Assembly: GCA_028825475.1 (NCBI GenBank)
Contig: JAPKAB010000005.1
Location: 62,001 to 126,000, forward strand
DNA: 64,000 nt
Direction: 5' to 3'
From: Ascidiaceihabitans sp.
GTDB taxonomy: Bacteria; Pseudomonadota; Alphaproteobacteria; Rhodobacterales; Rhodobacteraceae
Shown here: one piece after another, positions 9,186 to 17,655 of the stretch
Layout of the letters: every line of letters begins with the position of its first letter
Position numbering within the stretch: position 1 is the first letter of the stretch
The notes under the pieces: model-generated
What the model was told of the DNA's origin: nothing
Seen by the model: only the letters and a program-made list of their open reading frames with translations
Database searches by the model: none
Translations under genes and position numbers: made by a program

Positions 9186-9640
9186 TTGATTTGGAATGTG
9201 CCTTCGATCTCAACCGCGACGCCCAACGGCAACGACGGTGAGGAAACAGCAGCGCGCGCATGACGACCGGCGTCACCGAATACAGCAACCATCAAATCGG
9301 ACGCGCCATTGATGACTTTGGGCTGATCGGTGAAACTGTCTGTTGAATTCACAAACCCACCCAGCTTCACAACACGCACCAAGCGGCTAAGATCACCATC
9401 ACAGGCCGCTTTCAATTGCGCAATCAAATGCAGGCCACACAATTGCGCAGCAGCTGCGCCTGCCTCAACATCCATGTTGTCACCGAGCTTGCCAAGAACC
9501 AAGCCATCAGGGCCATTCGAAATCTGGCCTGAGATGTAAACCATATCTCCGACCTGAACGAACGGCACATAGTTGCCAGCAGGCGCCGTTGCTTCAGGTA
9601 GAGTAAGGCCAAGGGGATTTAGACGGTCTTCAAAGTTCAT
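9182..9640 (-). CDS. RidA family protein (reactive enamine/imine deaminase type)
   Basis: A protein of 152 residues with RidA/YjgF landmarks: VQVGDMVYISGQ, LGKLGDNMDVEAGAAAAQLCGLHLI, and the C-terminal RAAVSSPSLPLGVAVEIEG. These trimeric proteins deaminate reactive enamines and imines or do related chemistry. This longer branch has a C-terminus unlike the canonical SRV motif, so the exact activity is uncertain. I chose ATG at 9640 because AAGGA lies eight bases before it; an in-frame start at 9673 has no such site. It is coupled to the glycerophosphodiesterase gene. Confidence 0.88.
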   Translation of the reverse strand: MNFEDRLNPLGLTLPEATAPAGNYVPFVQVGDMVYISGQISNGPDGLVLGKLGDNMDVEAGAAAAQLCGLHLIAQLKAACDGDLSRLVRVVKLGGFVNSTDSFTDQPKVINGASDLMVAVFGDAGRHARAAVSSPSLPLGVAVEIEGTFQIK

Positions 9641-9955
9641 TTCAGCGATCCTTGTCACAAGATTGAGTTCCACTGAACGCTACCCTTGTCGAAACGAAAC
9701 GGAAAGGGAGATTAAGGCTATAGAACCATTCCAGAGCGATTTTGGCTTCTTGCTCAACTTCGCATTTATACGGTCTCAAAGCACGATCGGCAGCTTTTCG
9801 CCCGAACAATCAACGGATTTCCATCAAACCGCAGAGAAGATATAAGAAATCATGTCGCGCAATGGCCACATCAAGATATTTCTGGTGGGTTCTCTATGGG
9901 CATTACACCGCAAAGCATTATTTAGACCCTATGTTTATTTTCTGGAGTTAGTTCA
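9641..9955. other. Divergent intergenic region upstream of RidA and mlaA
   Basis: About 315 bases without a gene I can support. It must hold the promoters for the leftward RidA run and the rightward mlaA-mlaC pair. I find no convincing palindrome, terminator or sigma-54 site. The two short open frames across it lack ribosome sites and family likeness. Confidence 0.6.
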
Positions 9956-10732
9956 GTGTTCTTTTTTTCATCGGTCAAAAGCATAGCGACAAAGATCGCG
10001 TTGATTGCCTGCACAGCTGCTTTGACCGCCTGCGCATCCAGCGGCGTGCGTGCTACGGACGGCATCTATGACCCGAATGAAGAGAGAAACCGTAAGGTCC
10101 ATGCATTTAATGTAAAACTGGACCAAAAACTCGTTCGCCCCGCAGCGACACGATATTCGTCTATCCTACCTGATGAAATCGAAAACTCGGTTGGCAATTT
10201 CGCTGAAAACCTTGGCCAACCAAGCATCATGGTAAATTCAATTCTGCAAGGTGACCTGCGCGGCGTGGGCCTTTCTGTAGCGCGCTTCCTGTCCAATACT
10301 ATTCTTGGCTTTGGTGGCTTGGTCGATGTTGCAGAGATCCTAGAGGTCTCCGAACACGACACCGACTTTGGTGAAACACTTTATAAGTGGGGTGCGGGAG
10401 AAGGGGCATATGTCGAACTACCGGCCCTTGGTCCTTCGACAGTGCGTGCCACGACAGGTAAGGTTGTAGATCTGTTTACCAACCCACTCAGCTATATGCT
10501 CCACAGTCCTGAAAAATACTATGGAACTCTAGCAAGTACCTCATCGCGCCTTTCTGATCGCGGTCGTTATTCAAGCACCATCGACTCAATCCTGTATGAA
10601 AGTGCCGACAGCTACGCACAGGCTCGCCTGATCTACTTGCAGAACCGTCGTTTTTCACTCGGAGACGAAGGCAGTGCCTTGTCAGCTGACGATCCATACT
10701 CTGACCCCTATGAGGATCCCTATGCTCAATAA
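9956..10732 (+). CDS. mlaA: MlaA (VacJ) family outer-membrane lipoprotein
   Basis: A protein of 258 residues with a lipoprotein signal ending in LTAC (Cys26). The MlaA domain follows: IYDPNEERNRKVHAFN, the long central region with NTILGFGGLVDVAE, and WGAGEGAYVELPALGPSTVR. MlaA sits in the outer membrane and extracts misplaced phospholipid from its outer leaflet for return via MlaC. The start is GTG at 9956, with GGAG eight bases upstream. It overlaps the following mlaC-like gene by 11 bases, so the pair is cotranslated; mlaD, mlaE and mlaF are not in the window. Confidence 0.93.
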   Translation: MFFFSSVKSIATKIALIACTAALTACASSGVRATDGIYDPNEERNRKVHAFNVKLDQKLVRPAATRYSSILPDEIENSVGNFAENLGQPSIMVNSILQGDLRGVGLSVARFLSNTILGFGGLVDVAEILEVSEHDTDFGETLYKWGAGEGAYVELPALGPSTVRATTGKVVDLFTNPLSYMLHSPEKYYGTLASTSSRLSDRGRYSSTIDSILYESADSYAQARLIYLQNRRFSLGDEGSALSADDPYSDPYEDPYAQ

Positions 10733-11321
10733 CATCACACGTCGAACTTTTGTCGCACTGGCCTCGTCCTCAGTAGCAATCGCGGCGACACCATCGTGGG
10801 CTTTGACCCAAGGTGAAGCTCGTAAGTTGGTCGATAGCCTTGTCGCAAAAATCAATAGCGTCATTGGGTCCGGCAAATCTGAAGCTGCCATGATTAAAGA
10901 ATTTCAAGGTATTTTCCGTCGCTATGCAGACGTGCCAATCATGGCGCAGTACGCATTGGGCGTAGATGGGCGCCGCGCGTCAGCCAGCCAAAAGCGTTCC
11001 TTTGGTAAAGCATTCGAAATCTACATTGCCCGTAAATACGGTAAACGTTTCCGCGAATTTGTAGGCGGCAAAGTCGAAGTTAAATCGTCTCGTAAAATCA
11101 ACGCTGGTTACGAAGTAAAGACCAAAGCATCCTTGCGCGGCTCAGCCCCATTTGAAGTCACATTCTTGGTCTCTTCGAAATCAGGCAAAGACCTATTCTT
11201 TAATATGTTCATTGAAGGCGTGAATTTGCTTTTGACTGAACGCACAGAGATTGGTGCCTTGCTCGATCGCAATGGCGGCAACTTTGACAAGATGATCGCT
11301 GATCTCAAAAAAGCTGGTTGA
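10722..11321 (+). CDS. mlaC: MlaC-like phospholipid-binding periplasmic protein
   Basis: A protein of 199 residues with a Tat-like signal (TRRTFVALASSSVAIA), then the MlaC/Tgt2 domain: FRRYADVPIMAQYALG, FGKAFEIYIARKYGKRFREF and the C-terminal LLLTERTEIGALLDRNGGNF. It ferries phospholipid across the periplasm between MlaA and the inner-membrane Mla ABC transporter. I chose ATG at 10722 because GAGG lies six bases upstream, inside the end of mlaA. An upstream frame from 10674 would add only 16 residues that do not look like a signal. Confidence 0.9.
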   Translation: MLNNITRRTFVALASSSVAIAATPSWALTQGEARKLVDSLVAKINSVIGSGKSEAAMIKEFQGIFRRYADVPIMAQYALGVDGRRASASQKRSFGKAFEIYIARKYGKRFREFVGGKVEVKSSRKINAGYEVKTKASLRGSAPFEVTFLVSSKSGKDLFFNMFIEGVNLLLTERTEIGALLDRNGGNFDKMIADLKKAG

Positions 11322-11330
11322 TGCTTAAGC

Positions 11331-11361
11331 AGTAAGGCGGAATGTAAACATCCGCCTTACT
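11331..11361. terminator. Strong hairpin between convergent mlaC and PBP1A genes
   Basis: AGTAAGGCGGA and TCCGCCTTACT form a perfect 11-base-pair stem around a nine-base loop. There is no T run on either side, so it may end transcription inefficiently or serve as a 3'-end stabiliser for both convergent genes. Confidence 0.6.
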
Positions 11362-11387
11362 CCCTATCGACGCCTTAGTTGTCAACT

Positions 11388-13538
11388 CTACCTGTCATTG
11401 CCACCCAGCAGATTGAACAACAGGTTCTCGATGATATTCCTGTTATTTGCATTGCTGTCCGGCACCACCTCAGTGGGTTGGGCGACTTGTTGAGGTTGCT
11501 TAGGTTCCTGCATTGGCAAAGGTTTGATTGGCACACCTTCGTGAACACGCTGCATGGTTTCGCGCCAGATGTCGGCCGGTAGCCCGCCCCCTGTCACGCC
11601 TTTTAGCTTCGTATTGTCATCGTACCCCATCCAAACGCCGGCAACGTAATCGCCTGTGAACCCGATGAACCATGCATCTTTTGCCCCCTGTGTCGTTCCT
11701 GTCTTACCAGCAATTTCACGACCGCCGAATTGGGCGCGTTTACCAGTGCCTTGACGAACAACCTTCTCCATCATCCAAATCAGCTGCCTCGCGGAACTCT
11801 CTTGGATAACCCGTTCTTCGATGCCACCACCAGTGCCCATCAACGGCTCATCATCACCCAATAGACTAAGCTCAAGCAAACCAAATGGCGTCACAGCAGA
11901 CCCACCATTCAGGATGCCAGCATACGCACCCGTCATCTCCAACAAAGTGCTTTCAGACGCGCCCAGGGCCAAAGCAGGACCATCTGCCAGTACACTTTTG
12001 ATCCCGAAATCAGACGCGACACGACGTACTAAATCGCGACCAACGCTTTCTGAAATTTTCACAGCAGGGATATTTAAAGACGCTTCAAGCGCCCGTGTCA
12101 TCGTTACGGGGCCCTCAAATTTTTTGGTGTAATTGTTCGGACACCATTCACCTGATCCTGGAATATTCAAACAGTAGGCTGCATCGTTGATCATATCGAG
12201 AGGCGAATACCCAAGGTCGAGAGCCGTTGCATAAACAAACGGCTTAAACGCAGACCCCGTCTGACGCATAGCTTGGGTCGCGCGGTTAAACGCACCTGTT
12301 ACTTTAGTTGCACGACCACCAACCATGGCGCGCACAGCACCATCAGCGTCCATCACAACAATTGCAGCCTGCGCCTTCGATCCAGCAGACACTTTATTGT
12401 CAAACACCCACTGCAAACCTTCTTCGGCCGCCTTCTGCAGGCGTTGATCCAGTGTGGTGCGGATAATCACGTCTTCAGTCGTGTTGCGTGTGAAAAATTC
12501 GGGCCCCGAGGACATAACCCAATCAGCATAGTATCCGCCTACTTGTTGCTTTGCCGCCTTTGACAGAACTGCAGGATTAGCCTGTGCTATCGCTTCTTCT
12601 TCGGGTGATACATATCCCTGTTCACGCATCATCCGTACAACGGTGGCAGCACGATTTTGGGAGCGTTCCAAGTTCTGGGTAGGAGATAAGGTAGATGGTG
12701 CGGTCAACAAACCCGCAAGCATAGCCCCCTCAGGAATACTGAGACGCGAGGCACTCTTACCAAAGTATCGATTTGATGCCGCTTCAGCACCATACGCACC
12801 ACCACCCATGTAGGCGCGATTCAAGTAAATCGAAAGAATGTCATCCTTTGAGTACTTAGCTTCCATCGCGAGCGCAAAAATTGCTTCTTGGGCTTTGCGA
12901 CTTAGTGAACTTCGACGACAATCACGAACATAGTCACCTTCGCTTTTCCACTCGTTCGCATCGTAGGGCTTACCAAGGCAAAGCAACTTAGCAACTTGTT
13001 GTGTGATGGTTGAACCACCGTGCCCTGAAAGCGGGCCGCGACCTTCGCTAAGGTTGATGCGCACCGCACTGGCAACGCCGCGCGGACTGATGCCTAGATG
13101 ACGGTAAAAACGTTTATCTTCGGTTGCGACCACAGCATTGCGCAAATGCGGGGAAACCGTATCGGCACGCACCGCGCCACCAAATTGATCACCGCGCCAC
13201 GCGAATACATCACCCTCACGGTCAAGCAACGTAACAGAACCACGGGCCCGACCATCCAGTAACTCTGAAAGGTTGGGCAGCGTGGTGAACACATAGCCGA
13301 CAGACAGCAACAGTATTAGCAAAACGACAGCACTTGATCGCCAAATCACATTCCAGATCAGACGGAAAATCCAACGGAAAATCGTAAGGAAAAATCCAAT
13401 AATTCCGCCGCGCACAGGCCGTTTGGGCTTGCGCCGTTTTTGCGGTGCTTTCTTCGACGGCTTAGGTTTTGCCGCTGGTTTAGAATAGCGCTTATCAGCG
13501 ACCAAGGGACGCCTACGTTTAGAAGTGTTACTCATCAC
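11388..13538 (-). CDS. Class A penicillin-binding protein 1A (transglycosylase/transpeptidase)
   Basis: A protein of 716 residues that polymerises and cross-links peptidoglycan. A basic cytoplasmic tail (1-43, rich in Lys/Arg/Pro) precedes a membrane helix at about 66-86. The GT51 glycosyltransferase domain has its catalytic glutamate in ATEDKRFYRH (Glu140) and the GHGGSTITQQ motif. The transpeptidase domain has the nucleophile Ser429 in GSAFK, the SLN motif at 487-489 and KTGT at 612-615. The C-terminal tail after 660 is proline/glutamine rich. It is monocistronic and diverges from glnK. Confidence 0.94.
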   Translation of the reverse strand: MMSNTSKRRRPLVADKRYSKPAAKPKPSKKAPQKRRKPKRPVRGGIIGFFLTIFRWIFRLIWNVIWRSSAVVLLILLLSVGYVFTTLPNLSELLDGRARGSVTLLDREGDVFAWRGDQFGGAVRADTVSPHLRNAVVATEDKRFYRHLGISPRGVASAVRINLSEGRGPLSGHGGSTITQQVAKLLCLGKPYDANEWKSEGDYVRDCRRSSLSRKAQEAIFALAMEAKYSKDDILSIYLNRAYMGGGAYGAEAASNRYFGKSASRLSIPEGAMLAGLLTAPSTLSPTQNLERSQNRAATVVRMMREQGYVSPEEEAIAQANPAVLSKAAKQQVGGYYADWVMSSGPEFFTRNTTEDVIIRTTLDQRLQKAAEEGLQWVFDNKVSAGSKAQAAIVVMDADGAVRAMVGGRATKVTGAFNRATQAMRQTGSAFKPFVYATALDLGYSPLDMINDAAYCLNIPGSGEWCPNNYTKKFEGPVTMTRALEASLNIPAVKISESVGRDLVRRVASDFGIKSVLADGPALALGASESTLLEMTGAYAGILNGGSAVTPFGLLELSLLGDDEPLMGTGGGIEERVIQESSARQLIWMMEKVVRQGTGKRAQFGGREIAGKTGTTQGAKDAWFIGFTGDYVAGVWMGYDDNTKLKGVTGGGLPADIWRETMQRVHEGVPIKPLPMQEPKQPQQVAQPTEVVPDSNANNRNIIENLLFNLLGGNDR

Positions 13539-13793
13539 AGCCCTGCCCGGCCTTGTTTGTTTCGCCCATCATAGCGAAGCAAGTTTGAATGAACAGGGCC
13601 ATCATTTCGTCTATTTCGGTTGAGTTTTAGCACAACAATTAATCAAAATCACATCGTCGCACAAATTTTGAGCGTACACTTCCCTTTTTCCCTACTTTTT
13701 TGCAACCGATCATTCCCGACTCCAGCAAAACCATCACTTGATAAAACCATCAAATCGCAGGGCAGAACTCTGCTGGATCAAAGGGGACATCGA

Positions 13794-14132
13794 ATGAAAC
13801 TAATCATTGCGACGATCAAACCGTTCAAGCTGGAAGAGGTGCGTGAGGCACTTACAGACGCTGGCATACGCGGCATGATGGTAACTGAAATCAAAGGCTT
13901 CGGCTCTCAATCGGGTCACACAGAAATTTACCGCGGTGCTGAATACGCTGTAAACTTCGTGCCAAAAATCAAACTCGAGATCGTGGTCAGCGCCGATATG
14001 GCCGACGCGATTGTCGAAACAATCATCAAGACAGCGCAGACCGGCAAAATCGGTGACGGCAAAGTATTTGTGCTGGACGTAGATCAAGCCGTGCGCGTGC
14101 GCACCGGCGAAACAAACGACGACGCTCTTTAA
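13794..14132 (+). CDS. glnK: PII nitrogen regulatory protein GlnK
   Basis: A protein of 112 residues with all PII features: MKLIIATIKPFKLEEVREAL at the start, the T-loop with Tyr51 (YRGAEYAVNF), the uridylylation site in most proteobacteria, and the C-terminal TGKIGDGKVFV nucleotide-binding block. It senses 2-oxoglutarate and ATP/ADP and plugs AmtB when nitrogen is plentiful. I chose ATG at 13794 since AAGGGGA precedes it and all family sequence begins there. An open frame extends 58 codons further upstream but does not look coding. The amtB gene follows after 23 bases. Confidence 0.96.
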   Translation: MKLIIATIKPFKLEEVREALTDAGIRGMMVTEIKGFGSQSGHTEIYRGAEYAVNFVPKIKLEIVVSADMADAIVETIIKTAQTGKIGDGKVFVLDVDQAVRVRTGETNDDAL

Positions 14133-14155
14133 TCGCGACGAACGGAGAAACGAAA

Positions 14156-15487
14156 ATGAAACTTATGAAATCTCTTGTTGGTGGCGCGGTTCTCGCGGCC
14201 TTGCCGACACTCACACTGGCACAGGACGCACCCGTAAATGTCGCGGCTTCGACTGACACGGTGTTCATCCTAAACTCATTGCTATTCTTGATGGCCGGCT
14301 TCTTGGTCTTCTGGATGGCCGCTGGCTTTTCAATGTTGGAAGCGGGCCTTGTGCGCGGCAAAAACGTTGCAATGCAATTGACCAAAAACATGGGCCTCTT
14401 CTCACTGGCCGCCATCTTCTACTACCTAATCGGCTACAACCTTATGTACCCACTTGGCACTTGGAGCATCGAAGGTGTTCTATCTGGCGTTTGGGGCGTT
14501 GGCGTTCTTGAAGCAGTTGGCGTTACCGCTGATGCAGCAGACGACTACGGCTACGCAGCAACTGGTTCTGACTTCTTCTTCCAGTTGATGTTCTGTGCAG
14601 CAACAGCATCCATCGTGTCTGGAGCCTTGGCTGAACGTATAAAACTATGGCCTTTCCTAGTATTCACTATCATCCTGACATCCATCATCTACCCACTTCA
14701 AGCATCTTGGAAATGGGGCGGCGGTTTCTTGGACGAAATGGGCTTCTTGGACTTTGCTGGCTCAACTGTTGTTCACTCTGTAGGTGGCTGGGCTGCTTTG
14801 GTTGGCGCGCTGATCCTTGGCCCACGCATCGGTAAATACAAGAACGGCAAAACAATCCCAATGCCAGGTTCTAACCTGACACTTGCGACACTGGGTACAT
14901 TCATCCTGTGGATGGGTTGGTTCGGATTTAACGGTGGTTCGCAATTGGCGATGGGTACGATTGGCGATGTTGCAGACATCTCTCGCATCTTCTCAAACAC
15001 CAACACAGCGGCTGCTGGTGGTTCTTTGGCGGCACTGTTCCTAACACAACTGCTGTACAAAAAACCTGACCTTACAATGGTTCTGAACGGCGCACTGGCA
15101 GGCCTTGTTGCTATCACTGCTGAGCCTTTGACACCTACATTGCTTGAGGCAACACTGATCGGTGCTGTTGGCGGTGTGATCGTGGTCTTCGCTGTACCAA
15201 TGCTTGATAAACTGAAAATCGACGATGTTGTTGGCGCGATCCCAGTTCACTTGTTCGCTGGTATCTGGGGCACAATCGCAGTTGTCTTCACCAACTCAGA
15301 CGCTTCATTGTTCACTCAACTTTACTCCATCGTAGTGGTTGGCGCGTTCACTGTAATCGCCTCTGCAATCGTATGGTTGGTCTTGAAGTACACTGTAGGC
15401 ATCCGCGTATCAGAAGAAGCTGAGATCATGGGCTTGGATAAATCCGAACTGGGTATGGAAGCATATCCTGAGTTCTCAAACGGCTAA
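14156..15487 (+). CDS. amtB: Ammonium transporter
   Basis: A protein of 443 residues: a cleavable signal peptide (ending near TLALQ... in LPTLTLAQDA), then 11 membrane helices of the Amt/Rh fold. Motifs include FWMAAGFSMLEAGLVRGKN, the STVVHSVGGWAALVGALILG block with the first pore histidine, and AIPVHLFAGIWGTIAV with the second. It imports ammonium and is gated by GlnK encoded just upstream; the glnK-amtB pair is normally nitrogen regulated. GGAG precedes the ATG by eight bases, and an intrinsic terminator follows. Confidence 0.96.
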   Translation: MKLMKSLVGGAVLAALPTLTLAQDAPVNVAASTDTVFILNSLLFLMAGFLVFWMAAGFSMLEAGLVRGKNVAMQLTKNMGLFSLAAIFYYLIGYNLMYPLGTWSIEGVLSGVWGVGVLEAVGVTADAADDYGYAATGSDFFFQLMFCAATASIVSGALAERIKLWPFLVFTIILTSIIYPLQASWKWGGGFLDEMGFLDFAGSTVVHSVGGWAALVGALILGPRIGKYKNGKTIPMPGSNLTLATLGTFILWMGWFGFNGGSQLAMGTIGDVADISRIFSNTNTAAAGGSLAALFLTQLLYKKPDLTMVLNGALAGLVAITAEPLTPTLLEATLIGAVGGVIVVFAVPMLDKLKIDDVVGAIPVHLFAGIWGTIAVVFTNSDASLFTQLYSIVVVGAFTVIASAIVWLVLKYTVGIRVSEEAEIMGLDKSELGMEAYPEFSNG

Positions 15488-15520
15488 TTCGCACCGCGAA
15501 TATACGCTATAAAATACTGA

Positions 15521-15549
15521 AACCGGGCATCTTTGGTGTCCGGTTTTTT
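15521..15549 (+). terminator. Intrinsic terminator after amtB
   Basis: ACCGGGCA and TGTCCGGT pair (one wobble) around CTCTTTGG-type loop sequence, followed by TTTTTT. It lies 34 bases after the amtB stop. Confidence 0.88.
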
Positions 15550-15624
15550 CGTGTCTAACGGGGCGTTCGCTGCGTTAATGGGGGTTGGGAGCGGTGCAGA
15601 GCACATCAAATTTCACGCTCCATT

Positions 15625-15649
15625 GTACAGTTTAGGCCCTAAATTGTAC
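15625..15649. repeat. Inverted repeat 1 (GTACAGTTTAGG type)
   Basis: GTACAGTTTAGG at 15625-15636 and CCTAAATTGTAC at 15638-15649 form 12-base arms around a single C, with one G-T pair. It has the form of a protein-binding operator. A second palindrome with the same outer TTGTAC element lies 48 bases further on. Confidence 0.75.
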
Positions 15650-15696
15650 GTTTATCACCCCGCGAAACCACGGATTTTGAAGGTGATTTCACCAAA

Positions 15697-15725
15697 CTGC
15701 ACAATTCCCCACCTGAATTGTACAG
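15697..15725. repeat. Inverted repeat 2 (AATTGTACAG type)
   Basis: CTGCACAATTC at 15697-15707 and GAATTGTACAG at 15715-15725 form 11-base arms with one mismatch around CCCACCT. It shares the AATTGTAC half-site with the palindrome at 15625-15649. Confidence 0.72.
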
Positions 15726-16015
15726 TCAGGGGTGAACGGGTTTCAAAAGTGGTTAATTCCAGATTTCCGCCCAACATTTGTGCGACGTTAACGCAATGGT
15801 AAGGGACATTGCAGGAACAACACCCCGCAGGGCGGGATTTATCCTGTCATCCGTAGGTCGAGAGGAGCACCGACAGGCTGTGTTAAATACGGAGATTAGA
15901 AGCGTCTGTAATGGGGATTTTCGAGTCTTATCTAGGACTAGGAACGGCTGCTTTGCGAACGCCACTATGGTCGATTCGCAATCCAAATTGACGAAAAAAA
16001 CCGGCCTTCGAACAT

Positions 16016-16501
16016 TTAGCTTTTGATGATTTTTCCGATGTTAGAATAGTCACTAGGCCTCAGCGTTTCGAGAAGCCTTACAACTTCTGAAAATTCAACA
16101 AAGACCGTTTTCTTAGACTGGCGCTTTTCATTAATATACTGCTGAAACCGATGATGCCTACCAATCAAACCGGTCCCCATCATCTTGTGTAAGATCTGCA
16201 AATCAAAGACGCCAGCGTTTACACCTGCGCAAATATATTCAATTTCATTTAGATAAGACTTAACGATGAATCTATCGTCATCATCGTAGTTTGAAATGTC
16301 GACAACTTTATCAATTCCGTGCTTTTCATCGAACTTATTTAAAGCTGCTCGGAAGCGTTCTGAAACAGCGTTAACATACTCGAAGGTGGCTTGTTTTTTA
16401 CGTCGCTCATGGTCTGCTTGGAAGCTCCTGTAGCTGACCCACAGTTGCACAATCACTACTGCGAGCAGTATAGTTTGGATAATATCGGCGGTCGTCATCA
16501 T
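16016..16501 (-). CDS. DUF4760-type small membrane-anchored protein
   Basis: A protein of 161 residues with one N-terminal membrane helix (IIQTILLAVVIVQLWVSY) and a cytoplasmic part of predicted helices (FEYVNAVSERFRAALNKF, VKSYLNEIEYICAGVNAGVF). The layout and these blocks resemble DUF4760, a family of unknown function often found as isolated accessory genes. It is visibly richer in A+T than its neighbours and stands alone between two long non-coding stretches, which suggests horizontal arrival. The family call is from memory of its pattern. Confidence 0.65.
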   Translation of the reverse strand: MMTTADIIQTILLAVVIVQLWVSYRSFQADHERRKKQATFEYVNAVSERFRAALNKFDEKHGIDKVVDISNYDDDDRFIVKSYLNEIEYICAGVNAGVFDLQILHKMMGTGLIGRHHRFQQYINEKRQSKKTVFVEFSEVVRLLETLRPSDYSNIGKIIKS

Positions 16502-16648
16502 AAACCCTTAAACTAATTGGACTAAAACTCAGTATGCTAAAACAGACAGTCGTGCAGAGGGCAACATTTGTCAAACAGAGCCAATAGCAGACACACAAAC
16601 GCCAAGTGCACCAGATCAATGGTGACCTGCTCCCGTTTTACTCTAGCT

Positions 16649-16672
16649 TGGCGGGGTGAACCCCGCCCTACG
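16649..16672. repeat. Palindromic REP-like element, copy 1
   Basis: GGCGGGG and CCCCGCC pair perfectly around TGAA, followed by CTACG. A second copy of the same TTGGCGGGGTGAACCCCG core lies at 20382-20405. Both are intergenic. Confidence 0.75.
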
Positions 16673-16788
16673 GGTTATGCGAAAGCTTCCCGAGCTTTTA
16701 CCCCATCACAGCTTGAATGCATTCCCACTGGCGATACAGCCTGTTCCGTCTTATCAATCACGCAGCACACTGCATTGATGAGGCCCCC

Positions 16789-17655
16789 ATGACAAAGACA
16801 CAGGCGACCACACTTGGCTTTGGCGCTGTTTTAATGTGGGCGTTATTGGCTGTCCTTACGGTCAAGACCGTGCCCATCCCCCCCTTCCAGCTGACCGCAA
16901 TGTCTTTCGCCATTGGCGGCGCACTGGGTTTGGTTTGGGTTTTCCTAACGGGTGAAGCGCAATCGCTGAAAACTGTCAGTTGGAAAATCTATGCCTTTGG
17001 GACGGTGGGTCTGTTTGGCTATCACTTCTTTTACTTCTCTGCTCTGCGCCTTGCGCCTGCGGCTGAGGCGGGGTTGATCGCCTATCTTTGGCCCCTACTG
17101 ATCGTGTTATTTTCGGGCCTGTTGCCCGGCGAACGCCTGAAGGCAGGTCACATCATTGGCGGCCTTGTTGGTTTTGCAGGTGCGGCATTGATCGTGACCC
17201 AAGGCGGGACCACTTTTGAAGCCAGTGCCGCGCTGGGGTATGGCCTTGCGCTTTTGTGCGCTGTGACATGGTCCAGCTATTCAGTCATTTCGCGCAGGTT
17301 GGGACAGACGCCCACCTCAAGCGTTGCGGTCTTTTGCCTTGCAACCGCCGCCCTGTCTGGCGTTGCGCACCTTGGATTTGAAGACACGGTTTGGCCGATT
17401 GAGTTGACCGCATGGTTGGCCGTTATCGGATTGGGCGTTGGCCCGGTCGGATTGGCATTCTTTGTTTGGGATGTGGGCGTGAAACGGGGCGACATTCAAC
17501 TGCTTGGCGTTGCATCCTATGCCGCGCCGTTGCTGTCCACCTTCGTTCTGGTGATCGCAGGAATTGCGGACCTGACATGGGCCCTGCTGGGGGCCAGCGT
17601 ACTGATCACATTGGGTGCCGTATTGGCCGCCCGCGCAAGCAGGTCAGACACGTAA
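16789..17655 (+). CDS. EamA family (DMT superfamily) transporter
   Basis: A protein of 288 residues with ten hydrophobic segments arranged as two EamA repeats. The first begins FGAVLMWALLAVLTVKTVP and the second near LALLCAVTWSSYSVISRRLG, the typical W-S-x-Y site. It is close to the aromatic amino-acid exporter YddG branch of the family, but the substrate cannot be told. ATG at 16789 has GAGG six bases upstream; a longer frame from 16717 lacks such a site. Its end overlaps the end of the convergent LytTR gene by 12 bases. Confidence 0.9.
   Translation: MTKTQATTLGFGAVLMWALLAVLTVKTVPIPPFQLTAMSFAIGGALGLVWVFLTGEAQSLKTVSWKIYAFGTVGLFGYHFFYFSALRLAPAAEAGLIAYLWPLLIVLFSGLLPGERLKAGHIIGGLVGFAGAALIVTQGGTTFEASAALGYGLALLCAVTWSSYSVISRRLGQTPTSSVAVFCLATAALSGVAHLGFEDTVWPIELTAWLAVIGLGVGPVGLAFFVWDVGVKRGDIQLLGVASYAAPLLSTFVLVIAGIADLTWALLGASVLITLGAVLAARASRSDT

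Larger units (their letters stand above)
15550..16015. other. Gene-poor stretch downstream of amtB
   Basis: About 465 bases with no supportable gene. It contains two imperfect palindromes listed separately and a degenerate copy of a GGGCGGG-type repeat near 15820-15860. A plus-strand 82-codon open frame at 15778-16026 has no ribosome site or family likeness and I do not accept it. The stretch looks like decayed or regulatory DNA. Confidence 0.6.

Noticed and set aside
11331..11361. CRISPR-like or mobile-element end
   Set aside because: A single hairpin between convergent genes with no repeats, spacers or transposase; a transcript-end structure explains it.
13620..13793. 58-codon upstream extension of glnK
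   Set aside because: All PII family sequence starts at the ATG at 13794, which has its own AAGGGGA ribosome site; the extension is low-complexity promoter DNA.
13539..13793. Sigma-54 promoter or NtrC site upstream of glnK
   Set aside because: I looked for GG-N10-GC and a TGCAC-type palindrome; the only TTGCA (near 13701) has no GG ten bases before it, so I do not claim one.
15778..16026. 82-codon plus-strand open frame downstream of amtB
   Set aside because: No ribosome site, no recognisable domain, unusual composition, and it overlaps the end of the DUF4760-like gene.
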